This document shows, piece by piece, positions 22,251 through 34,249 of a stretch of DNA of 64,000 nucleotides. Under the pieces are notes generated by a model. That model saw only the letters and a program-made list of their open reading frames with translations, did not search any database and was not told the DNA's origin. Origin of the DNA: Selaginella moellendorffii (taxonomy: Eukaryota; Streptophyta; Lycopodiopsida; Selaginellales; Selaginellaceae). A program made the translations under genes and the position numbers. The stretch spans positions 655,469-719,468 of the forward strand of contig NW_003314285.1 of the NCBI RefSeq assembly GCF_000143415.4, read 5' to 3'. Each line of letters begins with the position of its first letter. Positions within the stretch are counted from its first letter, which is position 1.

Positions 22251-22719
22251 ATATATTTTAAAATTTGTTTTGTATATGGGACACCATATACAAGATTTGG
22301 AAATGTTAGAGTTTTAAATTTATATGAATATTTTACAAATATTTACAGACTATTATAAATTAATAAATAAAATTGATAGTCAATATTCATATCTAACAAG
22401 TTTTAATGATAGTAGTGAACTATCTACATCTCAAGGAATTATTAATTTAATTATTAAATATAAAAATATTTGTACTACTAAAAAAACCTTTTATGGTAAA
22501 AACATTTTTTTTGATACAGTATAATTTAATCAAGGAAACAGAACTTTATATACAAGAGTATTAGTTAAGCTTTCAAGTTCCCTTTAACAGATTATATTTC
22601 TTTTATTATTTTGATGCAAGTAATATGCATATTCCTAAATTAGTATTGTATTCAAGTAATATTTTAGTTTTTTTAAATGCTAAAACATATTAATTCTTCA
22701 ATCAAATTGATTTTTTAAG

Positions 22720-22880
22720 ATGTATTCAAAATTCCATATTATTTGGGAGATAAAGATATCTTCAAATAATTTATTCGATTGTATTTTAGTTTTAAAAAAT
22801 GATGATAATTTAGTTTTATACCATGGTAAAAATATTTTATGGACTACCAACTCATATTGTTTAGCACAACAATTTTTTTA
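22720..22880 (+). pseudogene. AT-rich fragment of a bulb-type lectin domain
   Basis: The plus strand reads ISSNNLFDCILVLKNDDN then LVLYHGKNILWTTN, matching the mannose-binding lectin pattern (QxDGNLVLYxGxxxLWxTN). There are stops on both sides and a strong AT bias. A related fragment is at 52190-52320 (CNLVLYLGKTTL). It is not obviously derived from the two lectin genes at 57-59 kb, whose motif is worded differently. Confidence 0.55.
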
Positions 22881-23249
22881 ATCAACAATATTTTCTATCT
22901 AAATAATTGTAATTTATTTTTTATGAAATAAATTTTCCAAATAAAATTTTATAATCATCAAATACTGTAGTGCATGTGATCATAGGATGAGATTTGGATA
23001 TACTATCACCATGGATCCTTAGAACCTTAGGGGATAAATGGGGATAAAATAGCCATTAAAGGCTCTCTCATTAAGTAATTGCCTTTTTTCCAGTTGGCTT
23101 AAGAGGAAAGAGATAAAGTGCACTACAATAAATACTTCAAAATGTTTTATGTTCCATATAGTAATGATGATGATAATAATAAAAATAATAATTAATATAC
23201 CAAAAATTTTATATTATATACCTCTATAAGTGCATAGAATATAGAAATG

Positions 23250-23375
23250 AAATACAAAAAATGTGCATATCAATTAACCTAAAAGCCCTAACTTGTATAT
23301 AGGAGCGAGTGGTCCAGATTTAAACCAATCTGACGACTATGAAAATCCTACTATGTTAATATTAATATATAACAT
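23250..23375 (-). repeat. AT-rich dispersed repeat E, copy 2
   Basis: Reverse-complement match to repeat E copy 1 (9890-10110), including the TTAGGTTAATTGATATGCAC block and the CGCTCCTATATACAAGTTA block. Just beyond it lies the end of a Gypsy remnant. Confidence 0.6.
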
Positions 23376-23429
23376 TGTAACTATACACTTGAACCTCACA
23401 TCATCTCCTCTCAGAATGATGAAAAATAG

Positions 23430-24950
23430 TTAGGGTTCTCTCATAGACAGGCTAGGATCTGGAAAAACATTAAGAAGTATTAGTGGATCTGTAAGTGGTG
23501 TTAGTTGTTCGTGATCCCTTTGTATAAAGCGTTTTAGTTGTTGTACATACATAATTTTTGGAGGATTGGTTTGTTGAACATCATGCCAAACCTTATAAAC
23601 TTGCGGTCCAACTTGCCACAACATCTAATACAATTCCTTCCATTTAAAAAGAAGCCCTTTAGACAAACCAAATACCAAAACAGATTAACATTAAGTCATC
23701 CATTTTGTACTCCATAGGTGGACGATAATGAGAGTTGTAATGATATTGTTGTCTCATTTATAACGGCCTAGGTTTTTGGCAAATTCTACTTGGACAAGTG
23801 GAAGAATGCTCGTCAAATATTGATCCCAAGACCTAGTATTAGCAGCTTGTGGCAATTACGAAGGTAAACCCAACTTCGTTAATAGTATTAGATCATAACT
23901 ATATAGGACTTTTTATAGTGAAGAACTAATAGAACTCTGCACCTCTGTGATATACACATATAAAAAAAACAGCAAATAACCATCATAATTTGAATGTTGA
24001 AAGTTCATGTATTTCGCAATCATCCCTTTGAAAATCCATACGAGCCATTCCACCAAACTATCTAATTGTGGATGATAAACACTTGTGAAAGTGTGGCATA
24101 TCCCCAACTGAGACGTCAAAATGTGAAAAGCCTTAGCCATAAATGCGAGACCATTATTCGAAAAAATTCGCTCTAGACAAGAATGTTGGAACATCACTTG
24201 ATTGAGAAGGAAGTATTCAACAATAGTTGCAGACACACTAGCAAGAGCACCTATTTTCACCTAGTGAGTCAAGTAGTTAGAAGCAAAATGATATACTCAT
24301 TGACAGCAGTCAAACGTGGAAAAGGCCCCATTATATCAAATGCCACCCACTCACATATACAGGAAACTGCAATTAACTCTAATTATCTTTTTGTAACATG
24401 AGGGGGAGTATTATGAGTTTGGCACCAAATGTAGTTATGCATATACTAGATAATATCACGTCGCATCTTTGGCCAATAGAAATATTTATATAGCTTCTTG
24501 GTCATACAATGATGTATTATATGCTCGCATAGAATAGGAGAATCATGGTAAGCATAGAGAAAATGTGGAATAAAGATTGAAGGCACCACTAGCTATAAAT
24601 AATTATCAGAATCTATCCTCATAAAATAAAAAAGACTATCTTCAAGGTAATATTAAGAATGTAAATGCTGAAATGGCAAGTCATCAGCAAGTGATGCAAA
24701 ATTCTTAAACTTATTGCGAAATCTTCAAATCCATAGCTTAACTTTTGAGCTTCATGAACCTTATTAGGAAAAGGTAAATTTTGCTCTGTACCTTGTGAAT
24801 ATTGAACATCAAGTATAGCAACTGCCAATAGCATAGAATCCTTGTCCAAAAAATCCATAAATGCTGGAACAATAGACTCATTAAAAATATGAAAAGAAAG
24901 CAAAAAAGGAGTAGGAGTTTGAGAAAGGGTATTAGTATCAGCCATAGAAC
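23430..24950 (-). pseudogene. Gypsy pol remnant (integrase), same family as 3600-4290
   Basis: Read on the minus strand in order: the zinc finger at about 24420-24560 (CEHIIHHCMTKKLYKYFYWP then IWCQTH), then the integrase core at 23913-24260 (FSNNGLAFMAKAFHILTSQL, then TSVYHPQLDS with the YHPQ motif), then the C-terminal domain at 23430-23624 (QVGPQVYKVWHD). This is the plant Gypsy integrase order. Catalytic Asp in the DNG position is replaced (SNNG), and frames are broken by stops and shifts. LTRs of this copy were not found. Confidence 0.75.
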
Positions 24951-25009
24951 TCCCTGGGCAATAAACAACGTCAAAATTATATATTTGAAGCTTTAAAGTT
25001 GTTGCAAAT

Positions 25010-25720
25010 GCGACTTTAGGTATTGAAAGTTACTTGTTGGCTAATCCTTACGGACACTCTCTTTTTATTACCATGACAACAAAAGGTTGGTACAACTAGT
25101 TCCCTTTATAATTCCCATTTGAGCTAATTGAGAAATTGGTCAATACCTGTGCTTGGATAAACATAAAGTAAGAATTCCTATGTGTTTTTTTTTAAGCATA
25201 CTTGGCTTAGTTTGAGAAACTCGTATCATTGGCTTGCATTTGTTAGTATCAAGAAACCCTATAATATTGAGTCTAGTCCCTCAATATCATTATATGATAA
25301 CTTACTGTGTCCACCAGACACCCTCGCTATAATATCTTATGTGTTGGTTCCATTCTGAATCTATATGCTATTTATAGTAAGTGTCTAAATTTGCTCAAGA
25401 GGCATATCTATGGAATATAGAGAGTGTCATAAACCATATGGTGTTGTTCTTACTCTTTGATTTACGATCTTTCACCATTTTATATTTAGTAAATTTTCAT
25501 GCTTATCCCAGAGACTAACTCCTAGTACTAAAAGGACTAAAGGTGAAAGCCTAAAACATGAGTTCCTCAAGAGGGGGGGGGGAAGGGGGGCTGCTCTAAA
25601 TATATAGTAGGGATAGTGGTTAAAATGCATGTATCAACCACTTGAGATATTAATTTCACTCGTGTTGGGTTATATCACTCCTTGTTTTGTATTTGGCTTG
25701 GGTCTAAGCCCAAGCTCCAT
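25010..25720 (+). repeat. dispersed repeat D, copy 3
   Basis: Plus-strand copy matching about 4180-4900: it shares a run with TTCCCATTTGAGCTARTTGAGAAATT-like text, the CTCAATAT block, a GTGAAAGCCTAAARCATG segment and a G run at 25572-25590. It abuts the integrase remnant in the opposite orientation, so two copies of the family have been joined head to head here. Confidence 0.6.
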
Positions 25721-26249
25721 GCTGCTCTAGTCGGAAGGGCCCAAGCATGTCCAAATATGAGAGAATGCTCCAATCCTCATGAATGGTTGTGCTCAAACCA
25801 TTATACCACTGCAGTGTTATCTCTTGGAAATACATACGAAACTCATGTAAATGTTGAGCATCATCCTAAGAATGATATATGGCAATCACCATAAAGTGAT
25901 CAAATCAATGACACATATCATCCCCAGGATTCCCATGGAAGAACTTTGGCTAGATGCAAGGATTGGCAGCAACAATAAGAGGAGTTGTATTATAGGTTGT
26001 GAATCCCACCATCAACTAAGTTTAATTATTTAATTGCAACCACATAGCATCAAGTAATTACACCAATTATTGTTCCAAAATCAAAGGAGGAGGTTGTTGC
26101 TTTGCCATAAAAAGAAAAAAAAATTAAAAGAGAAGAAATTGTAAAAGCTATAAAGAAAAGGAAATTTAGACAATGCAAAAGCTAAATTTAAAGTAAAATC
26201 CTAAATCCAAACACTCTTTAAGGACAATCAAAGTTGCATCTCACCTCCA

Positions 26250-26395
26250 CTAATATGAGTGCTTAAAATATAGATATGGAATACAGAAATATGCATATCA
26301 ATTAACCCAAAACGTTTGGATTGAAATCGATCTAATGTCCCACTATGCTAATATTAGTATACGGCATTGTAGCAGTAAACTTGAACCACACACCT
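26250..26395 (-). repeat. AT-rich dispersed repeat E, copy 3
   Basis: Contains the minus-strand landmark GGTTAATTGATATGCATAT and neighbouring text shared with copy 2 (ATGCTAATATTAGTATA versus ATGTTAATATTAATATA). An LRR gene fragment follows within 100 bp, as it does after copy 4 at 52505. Confidence 0.6.
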
Positions 26396-26489
26396 TCATA
26401 ATTATTATTTTAATCAATAAATATATTATTATTTAAAATTTTCATTATTATTGATTATTGTTACTGATCTCCAGGTTTTTTTTTTTTTT

Positions 26490-26750
26490 TGCTTTAGATG
26501 AACTATTCTTGATAATTAGTAACACCAAATTCTTGTTAGTAAATACAGTTTTTTCTAAATAATTATTGACTTAGTTTCTTGTCCTCTAGTGACTACAGGA
26601 CAATTTGTCATACTAAAATTTCATTAAATAGTACTCACTTCATAATATTTAAGGAATAAATTAAGATGAAAAATCATCTATCCTCTTTCAACTGTCTTCT
26701 TATCATGCTAATCTTTACTCAATATATAAAATGTTTACAATCCACTACAA
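26490..26750 (+). pseudogene. fragment of LRR gene promoter and first codons (copy 1)
   Basis: Matches 14055-14310, which is the sequence upstream of the secreted LRR gene plus its signal-peptide codons: GTTTCTTGTCCTC, GGCTACAGGAC-like text, TTAAGATGAAAAATCATC (start codon) and TCCTCTTTCAACTGTCTTC. It has become AT-rich through C-to-T changes and stops soon after. The same fragment, with the same downstream sequence, is at 52620-52850, so it spread as part of a repeat and was not copied twice from the gene. Confidence 0.75.
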
Positions 26751-26849
26751 CCCAACTAAGGAGCAAAGGACCCTACTCCTACATGCATACAATGCATCTT
26801 ATCTCCCTTATGTCCTGCAGTCTTCATTAGTAATATGCACCCACTCCAT

Positions 26850-28215
26850 TTTTTTAAAACACCATGCGATAGTTTGCAAGTTGGGTAGCATCACCTAGCA
26901 TGGAGGCTTGGTTGTGCTCTAGAGTTGATGTCCAGGTCCACAGTGACTGGTGTCATGGACATTGTTAGAGGACATGAAATACATCATCACTTGACTCAAG
27001 GTGCATTATTTGCATTGTGGAATTCATGGATGATGGTGGCACCCATGCTTAACTTGACTACACCAGTAAGTTGCTAATATCAATAGATCCAAAATGCATA
27101 GTGGTCACACCCAAGAAATCAAAGTTGAATAGCTATTTTGTAGATAGCATATTTTGTCTTGTTTTCCAACCATGTTGAAATGCCTTACTAGTCTAATAGG
27201 CAAAGTTGTCATAAGGATCTATTAGGATTATTTCCAAATTAGATAGTTATTCCATCCATGTTTTCAACTCATGCCACCACTCCACAAGAGGGGTATGGAG
27301 TCATCCAGAGCACAACATACCAATTTGTCTTGGTATGAACGTCTTTGAGCCTTCACAAAATCCACCACTCATTTTCAAGCTGAAGTGTCCATAAAATTTG
27401 TGTATGGCACCCTCCACACTTGCAGCTTGTGTTGGATAAACTAGATGTGAATGTCCTCTAGCATGTTCCAGATATACTGAGGGAGTCCTAGGGTTGTAGC
27501 TTCACTCATATACAATGCCAGAGGGATGATTTTAGTTATGTAAAAAGCTTGTTTTGCTTTCCAGCTCATGACTGCATTATTTTGTAGTTTAATTGAAAGC
27601 TATAATAAGTTTATTAAGCCACTTTAATGCATTTTTTAACATATGTTTTGCTGCTGGAGAGTGTAGCTAAGATATTTGTAAGTGTGTGTTTTTCCTATTA
27701 TAGAAGCATAACCTTGAGGATGGGTTACCAAATTGTATCTTTGATAGATTCACCATCATTCCAGCTTAAATGAGATAGTGCTTCAAAAAGCCTTTACATG
27801 GTGATGGCATTTCATGCTACTAGCAACAAGTTATCAGCATACAAAAACAGATAGAGGTATATGGCATATTCAAATAGCTTCAAGAGCTCCTATATATAGC
27901 AAAAAGCATAGCAGATAACTAGCACATCCATTGTGGAGGGGATGGTGTCTCCTCCAAAGATTAGCATTTTGATTGAGTGGTAGATTTCCTATTGCAGCAA
28001 TCATTAGAATTGGAATTAAATTATCAATGCATGTCAAGGTACTTTATCAAAGGCTTTAGCAAAATTGACAAAGCCCAAAAAGAGTATTTTACTTCAATTC
28101 AATCTAGTGTGCTCCATTAGAATGTGTAGTATGATAATGTGGTCATAGCATGAGTGATGTTTTCTAAACCCTACTTGCCCTTGAGCATGAATATGATTCT
28201 TTCCTATGACTAAAA
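26850..28215 (-). pseudogene. LINE (non-LTR retrotransposon) reverse transcriptase remnant
   Basis: The minus strand, through many stops, gives ordered RT motifs of plant LINEs. QVGFRKHHSCYDHIITLHIL is at about 28100-28180, then FVNFAKAFDKVP, then YLFLYADNLLLVA near 27840 (the YADD box, here YADN). Downstream blocks look like the LINE thumb region. No poly-A tail or target-site duplication was identified. Confidence 0.65.
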
Positions 28216-28904
28216 TGTTAGTTGTTAAAGTGTTACAGTTTCAAAAATTTAAGTCATAAATGTCAATAATATTTATATCAACTAAATTAATTAGCAATAT
28301 AATGTGCCTATATTTAATTTCTTATTAAAAGACTTTGTATTCTTATTAAACTAATAAGATTTTTTCTTTCTCATATCTGTATTAGACATTTTGCTTAGAA
28401 TTTAGGAATGAGAGTTACATGTTGGTTTTTATGGTGTGGAGGTAATCATATTTGCCTCATACACATTATTATAAATCATATCCATTTTTATGGTAGACAT
28501 CCTTTAACACATGATGTATGGTTTTTAGTAGAAGATATTCAAGAGATTAGATTATGTATATCTACTACTTTAGCAGGGCAATATTTTGAAATTGTTGAAA
28601 GTTTTTTAACTTTAAATGATTGTGGGATTAATTTAAGTGGTGGTAATGGTGGTGGCAATGATAATGTATTCTTTACATGGGAATGAAAAAAAATTAATAT
28701 CTATTTATAAAAGGGTTAGTGCTTCTATTGTATCTACTTGTTTAAGAATTCTAGATGTGTAAGTTATTACTAGAATATCAAACCAAGAAATATATAGTTT
28801 TGTGAGGTAAGTTTGTTTTAATATTAGTTAGTATTAAGTTTGTATTTATTTGGATGAAAGCTCTTCAAACAAATATTAACTGAAAATAATTTTTTCCTGA
28901 ACAT

Positions 28905-29392
28905 CACTAAACATAGTGGATGTACATACAACAAAAACTGATTTATGCATCAATGACTGTTTGTTATTTCATAAGGAGAATAAAGACCTTCAATTTTGTC
29001 AAATCTATAACACTAGGAGGTATAAATATTTAAATAATTTTATACCTGAGAAAATGGTGACTAATTTCCTATTCTATTTCAACTTCAACAAATATTTCAA
29101 TATAGAGAAATAGCACAATATATAATTTATCATTTTGATCATCAATCCTTGATGAAAGAATAAGAATGCCTACAAATGGTTCAACTTGGAAAAAGTTCAA
29201 AGATGATTCCAAATTTTATAACAAATCTAAGAAATATACATTTTAGTTTGGCTAGTGATGGCCTTTCTCTAACAAAATTAATGGCAAAACCATATTTATA
29301 TTAAATAATTATTGCAGTAAATAATTTTATACCATCAACTCTAGCAAATAAGCTTTCATTTATATTTTCTATTATGATTATACTAGAAATTT
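28905..29392 (+). pseudogene. CACTA (En/Spm) transposase remnant, tnp2 type
   Basis: The plus strand reads CINDCLLFHKENKDLQFCQI followed by NTRRYKY, which is the CPNDCxLYxKExxxLxxCPxCxxSRYK zinc-knuckle block of plant tnp2 transposases. After frameshifts comes a segment like LQQIFQYREIAQYI. Then come MIPNFITNLRNI and HFSLASDGLSL, matching the RNVRLGLASDGFNPF block that starts the DDE region. Ordering and spacing fit tnp2. No CACTA termini were seen, so extent is unknown. An open frame at 28408-28686 (92 codons, Gly-rich end) lies upstream and may be part of the same element. Confidence 0.7.
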
Positions 29393-29399
29393 CCTAGCA

Positions 29400-32300
29400 A
29401 AAAGCTGGTGGGTTGGCAAGGTGAAGTTCAAAAAAAACTTTAAATCTGAGCTACCTCACCATGCTCAGACTGTGTTGCTTTTGGCATCATATAAAGGACA
29501 CATACTTGAAGCAACATGTAAAACACCCAAATTTAACTACTAGCAGAGACATAATTGTGATCCTCAATATCCCTAAGTGGCTTCTCCTTAACATTTGAGA
29601 ATTAGTTGGGTCATTGATCCATATGGTGACAGCTTGAAGCGTAGCTTCAATTCTCCTGCAGTGTTTTATATAAGAAAATTGTAGTTGTAGAAAGGGACAT
29701 GAAGAATTTCTCACTAGGAACTACTCTAGTGACTATGGCCGAGACAACATCAATCTCACAGTGTTTACACAAAATCAAGAGTTTAAAGTCATCCATTGCC
29801 AGTAAAATGAATGCCTTCAATTGCACTTGCCTAGCCATGGTAGTATGGCTGCCATCATGAGAGCCAGCTTCTCGCATGTTGAAACCTAGTGCAGAACCTG
29901 AAAATTGAATTTCCTTTGCAAGAACAAAAAGATTTTACCTAGATGAGTGGAAAATTCTTATGCAGCATATGTGAGATCCAAGCAGACTCTCCAGTTCTAT
30001 AAGCACCAGCCATAGTGCTCCATTGCTAATCCAGCCCTAAAGACATAAGGGAGAAATTTTGTGGTAAACAGGATGGATAAGACTCTATACACAGCATATG
30101 CATGAGCCAAGCTCCAATACTGCAAAGGACAATCACTTGACATGCCCATCCACAAACCCTATACTCAAGCAACACAAGCTCTTGGGCCTCCATCTCTAGC
30201 ACCCAGTGTTGCCTCTTCTTCTGCGAACTTTGAGGCTAAGGAGCTGCAGTAAAGCAAAGAAACCTGGAGTAAGTGAAAGTTTGGTGCTGAGGAGGAGTTG
30301 TGATAAAGAAAATTTCCCTAGCTACAAGGGCAGAGGAGGAGGGGCTGTGGTAAAAGGAGAGTTTTTCCCTCCTCAACTGCAACCTCCTAGAATTTCAGCA
30401 AATGCTGGATGAGTATAAAAATCAATAATTTTATACAATTTTTTTCTTTTGATATTTTTATATGTATATATATATACACACACACACACAATAGTATATA
30501 CTATATATTTAAAACACTAAAGTGAAAAATAAGAGTTTCCAAGTAAAAATTATTGATCGAGATATTATATTTAGTATTACTTGGGAATATGAATATATTT
30601 AGAATAGTAGGATTTTAAGAAAATTTAATACTCAACCTAGAAAACATGAAAACAAAAATTGCTAAGAACAACTTTTTTATAGTTATAAGAATAAATATAT
30701 TTAGTACACTTCCAGATAAAAAGCAATAAAAATAATTAATAAAAATAAATTTTATTAATTAGATATTACATATAAAGTATGTTTTTATTTGGGTATAAAC
30801 AAATTTAGAATCCTAAACTGTTAAGAAAACTAATATATTACTACCCAGACTCATTACTAAGATTAATTATCATTAATTTAGGGAAGCATTATTTAACTAT
30901 TATGTGTTTACTTAGAATATGAATAGATGAATAACCAGGATTTAAGAACATTAATATGTTACTCAGACCCAAACATAACTTAAAATTAAAAAGTTTTAAT
31001 TGCTATTAATATATAAATTATAAATTCATTATTTAATGTATTTGTATTAAGACTAAGCTAACCCACACCTTGAAGATCATATGGAATTGCTTTAATTACC
31101 CGATCAATGCATCAGTACAGCTTATCAATTGGTGAGGGGCAACTCTATCTATCAACTAAACATATACATAAAGAAGAAAATTGTAAGACAAGGTAAGTGC
31201 CATCTTAATAATACTAACTGATTGGGGCAAGTTTAAGTCAAAATGAATTTTAATCATAGGAAATGATACTCTTGGCCCGCCACCTAAGCAACATCTCCTG
31301 TACAATCACCAGCACACTCAACAGCCATGCCCTATGGGAACCCCAAGAGCTGTTATTCTTGTGCCCACACAATCCCTTGCAAGAGTTTTCCAGAAGCCAA
31401 AAAGAATTGATAAGCAATGCAGGAGGGCCACAAACCCACAGCAGGCAACTTTTTTTGTCACCTGTTGTCCATGGCTTATGCCTCAGCAATTCTCTACCCC
31501 AGGACCCAATCTCTAGGAAGTTGGAACAGTGAAAGAGTTTGTGCTTACCCCGACTTTGATCAACCATGGTGGACTTGACGCCCTAGGCCTTCTGCTGCTG
31601 GAAGTCTTGTGCAAGCGAGCAGCACTCACAGAAGCAGTGGGAGATAAAATCCTGGCTCCATGATCCAAGGCAGCTTGTACTTCTTCTAGAGCTTGGTTCT
31701 ATAGTGCGTCGAGAGGCAACAACACAGCCCAGTAGTGCAGAGCAAGCAATACAAGAGCCTGTTAAATAGGCATATTGAGAAAATGAAACTCACATGAGAA
31801 AGCAAGAAGCAAGGAAGAAAACTCAAGAGCTTACATCTTAGATCATTGTCCACAATCTTGGCCAAGCATCCAAAGGTTATGCAAGGAGTGATTCCAATTA
31901 TCCCACTCCAATCTGTAAGGCCAAGGGAAATGCATATTGTGTCAATAGAAAACAAACACTTCTCTAAAGAGCTACACACTATGGCTAAAGCACTCTCAAG
32001 TTTCTCTGCAAAAAGGAGAAAGAACTAACTTACAGCTTTCTAGATCATGCCATGTTGGTCGCTCCTCTCTTGCTTCTCCACAAACCTAGAGCTCTTGGGT
32101 CTCCATCTCTAGTGTTGGGTGGCCATTGACCACCATGAACATCACCGTGCCACAAAGATCCCACAAAGATCCCTATTGTTGCCTCTCTCTCTATGATTGC
32201 CTCTTCTTGTTGAGGAAGAAAAACTTGCCTGGAGAAACTCCCAACAATCATCAAGTTCCTTGCTCACATTCCCAAACTTTGGACACATCCTCCTCCCCAA

Positions 32301-32680
32301 GCTGTATTTTGAGCACATAGCTTCTTCTTCTAGATGGCTCCAACACCATCGCCCTAATTGTAGTTTACCTGGTTTTGAGACCCCAAATTAAAATCGCTAG
32401 CTACCACTACCATCAGAGAGAGAGATCTTGAATGAAACAATTGATTAACTTTGGGTTAATCACAGCCATTGGCCCAAAGCCCTACTTAATTTTTGCCATG
32501 TCATTGAGCACATGCAAAATTCACAATAACTTTTTCGCTCGACAGGCAGCAATTTAATATAATTATATTTGTGATTTTTCAAGGTCCAAAACATCCAAAG
32601 GTACAATCTAACAGCTGACTTCGATTATAAGCAAGATCTCGCCCAAGAGCCAATGTCTCTATATGAGAGTGTGGCGTGCA
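29400..32680. other. repeat-like intergenic DNA, no supported gene
   Basis: 30430-31050 is very AT-rich with a (TA)(CA) run at about 30464-30490. 31260-32040 contains short open frames on both strands. One plus-strand reading has PRAVILVPTQSLARVFQK, which looks like helicase motif Ia, but nothing around it supports a helicase. A block CTCTTGGGYCTCCATCTCTAG occurs at both 30180 and 32092, so part of the sequence is duplicated. Confidence 0.4.
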
Positions 32681-32686
32681 TCTGTT

Positions 32687-32870
32687 GGGGGAAGGAGCAG
32701 CATTTCCCCCAACGCTCACTCAAACACGAGAAATGCTTCACTACTCTCCACAAAATGCCCCCCCTTGCCCTTGTGAGGCAAGGGTTTTATACAAGGAAGA
32801 TGGGAATATTTTGAGGACCAGAATATTCCCTCTCTCTCTCACTCTCGGTGGCCACGCCCTAACATGTGAC
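32687..32870 (+). repeat. about 184-bp repeat with TGTT..AACA ends, copy 1
   Basis: Starts TGTTGGGGGAAGGAGCAGC and ends ACGCCCTAACA. It is nearly identical in its middle to copy 2 at 41551-41732 (CTTCACTACTCTCCACAAAA, then GGTTTTATACAAGGAAGATG, then GAATATTCCCTCTCTC). The two copies are in the same orientation and bracket the large Gypsy element. They may be its short LTRs, or independent small elements. No target-site duplication or primer binding site was found, so this is open. Confidence 0.7.
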
Positions 32871-33389
32871 CACGGTGGATCGCGCTGGCTCCAGACACGC
32901 GAGAACCCTCCAAAGAGTGTAGAGTGTACCTCTGCTACTGATGCCAAGTGCTAGTAGATGTGTGAAATAGTAGGAACTCTAGAAAACAAAGTGGAAAAGA
33001 AAGAAAAGAGGTAGGTGTGAAGTTTGGAGACAGGGAGGAAAACCCGGTGGGAAACCTTGTAGTCAAACTGGACCCTGAAGTTGAAGAAAAGTGTAGCAAA
33101 AGTGTGAAAAGAGGAGGAAAATAGAGGAAAAAGAGTGTGAATACCCAAAGAACTTAACCCGTACCTGGATTTCGGCTCAGGAAAGTGTAATATGCAAATG
33201 CAACCTCTTGATGACTTCCCGTATGCTCCAAGGATTGGCCAAAATCGAGAAAGAAAGAGAGGTAGAAGAGGGGATGCATTGCCCAAGGGTGGTAAGTGTG
33301 GAAATGATGAAAAATGGAGTGATATGGTGGAGTGCCGAGATGGTGGTGGCACTTTGAAAAGGTAGCCATTGATAACCATTGGCCCATAG

Positions 33390-33470
33390 AGTAAGCACTG
33401 ACCACTCGGAGTAGCCAGTAACCGGTAACCGGTAACCAGTAGCCAGGTACCTGTAACCTGTAATTGGTAA
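33390..33470. repeat. GGTAACC/AGTAGCC-rich repeat at the left end of the Gypsy element
   Basis: Units such as CAGTAACCGGTAACC, followed by CGCTCCTACTCCTGCGCC. The same words, in the same strand and order, occur at 40440-40700 (CCGGTAACC, then CACTCCTACCCCTGCGC), and both are preceded by a TAACCATTGRCCC block. They are probably equivalent regions from the two ends of the element. Confidence 0.65.
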
Positions 33471-34249
33471 CCACTTGCTCTCGCTCCTACTCCTGCGCCA
33501 GCTCCAGCACCGATATGGTGGAGTGATATGGTGGAGCGCTGAGATGGTGGTGGCTCTCTGAGAAGGTGGCCAGGCTGATTTGTCGGACTGAAGAAGTCAG
33601 CAGCTGAAATGGATGGCATAGTCGCTGGGTTGCTGGTAAAGAGAGGTGGCATGTGTCCACTGAGTGCTGGAGCAGAAGAAAGTGGCTTTAGCTTCTGTGG
33701 CCTTGCCTAAAGATCCACCTAGGTGCCTTGAGTGAACAAGTTCACCTGGTTGGAAGAAAGTTGCTCCAGAAAAGCTAGTGCATCGTCGGCAAATGGTCAT
33801 AAGGACATCTCAGAAATGGCACGTCCAAATGAGGTGGTGTATTTTGCTGCTGGTGCATATATATGTGTCTGTGGTATGGCATAAATGTGACCTCAAACAG
33901 AGATGTGAATGATGGTGAAAGAATAAAAGATGCAAGACGGGCATCTAGAGATAAGTGTGGGCAACACTGCTGGGAGTGAGTGGTGATGGAACTGTGAATG
34001 TAGATGATATGGAATGAGTGAGGGGAATGTGTGGGGTGTAGGAATGGTAAGGGAAGGGCCAAAGAACCTGGAACATAGACTGAGCCAAGTGAGGAACCTC
34101 CATACAAACGGCAATGCAGCCTGAGAGCAAAATCCAAGGCATGGGCCATGGTCCAATGGAGAGACACCCTCTGAAAGTAAGAAAAGTAGCCATGAAAGTA
34201 AAGTGAAAGAAAGGAAGAAAAAGAAAAAGAAAAAGAAGAGAAGAGGAAT

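Noticed and set aside
31334-31516. Helicase motif Ia-like peptide PRAVILVPTQSLARVF
   Set aside because: No Walker A, DEAD box or motif III in any frame nearby; an isolated match of this length can occur by chance.
32951-33652. 233-codon minus-strand frame in the Gypsy 3' region
   Set aside because: Rich in Phe, Pro, Ser and His with no domain. It lies after the end of integrase, and the GGTAACC repeat explains part of its openness.
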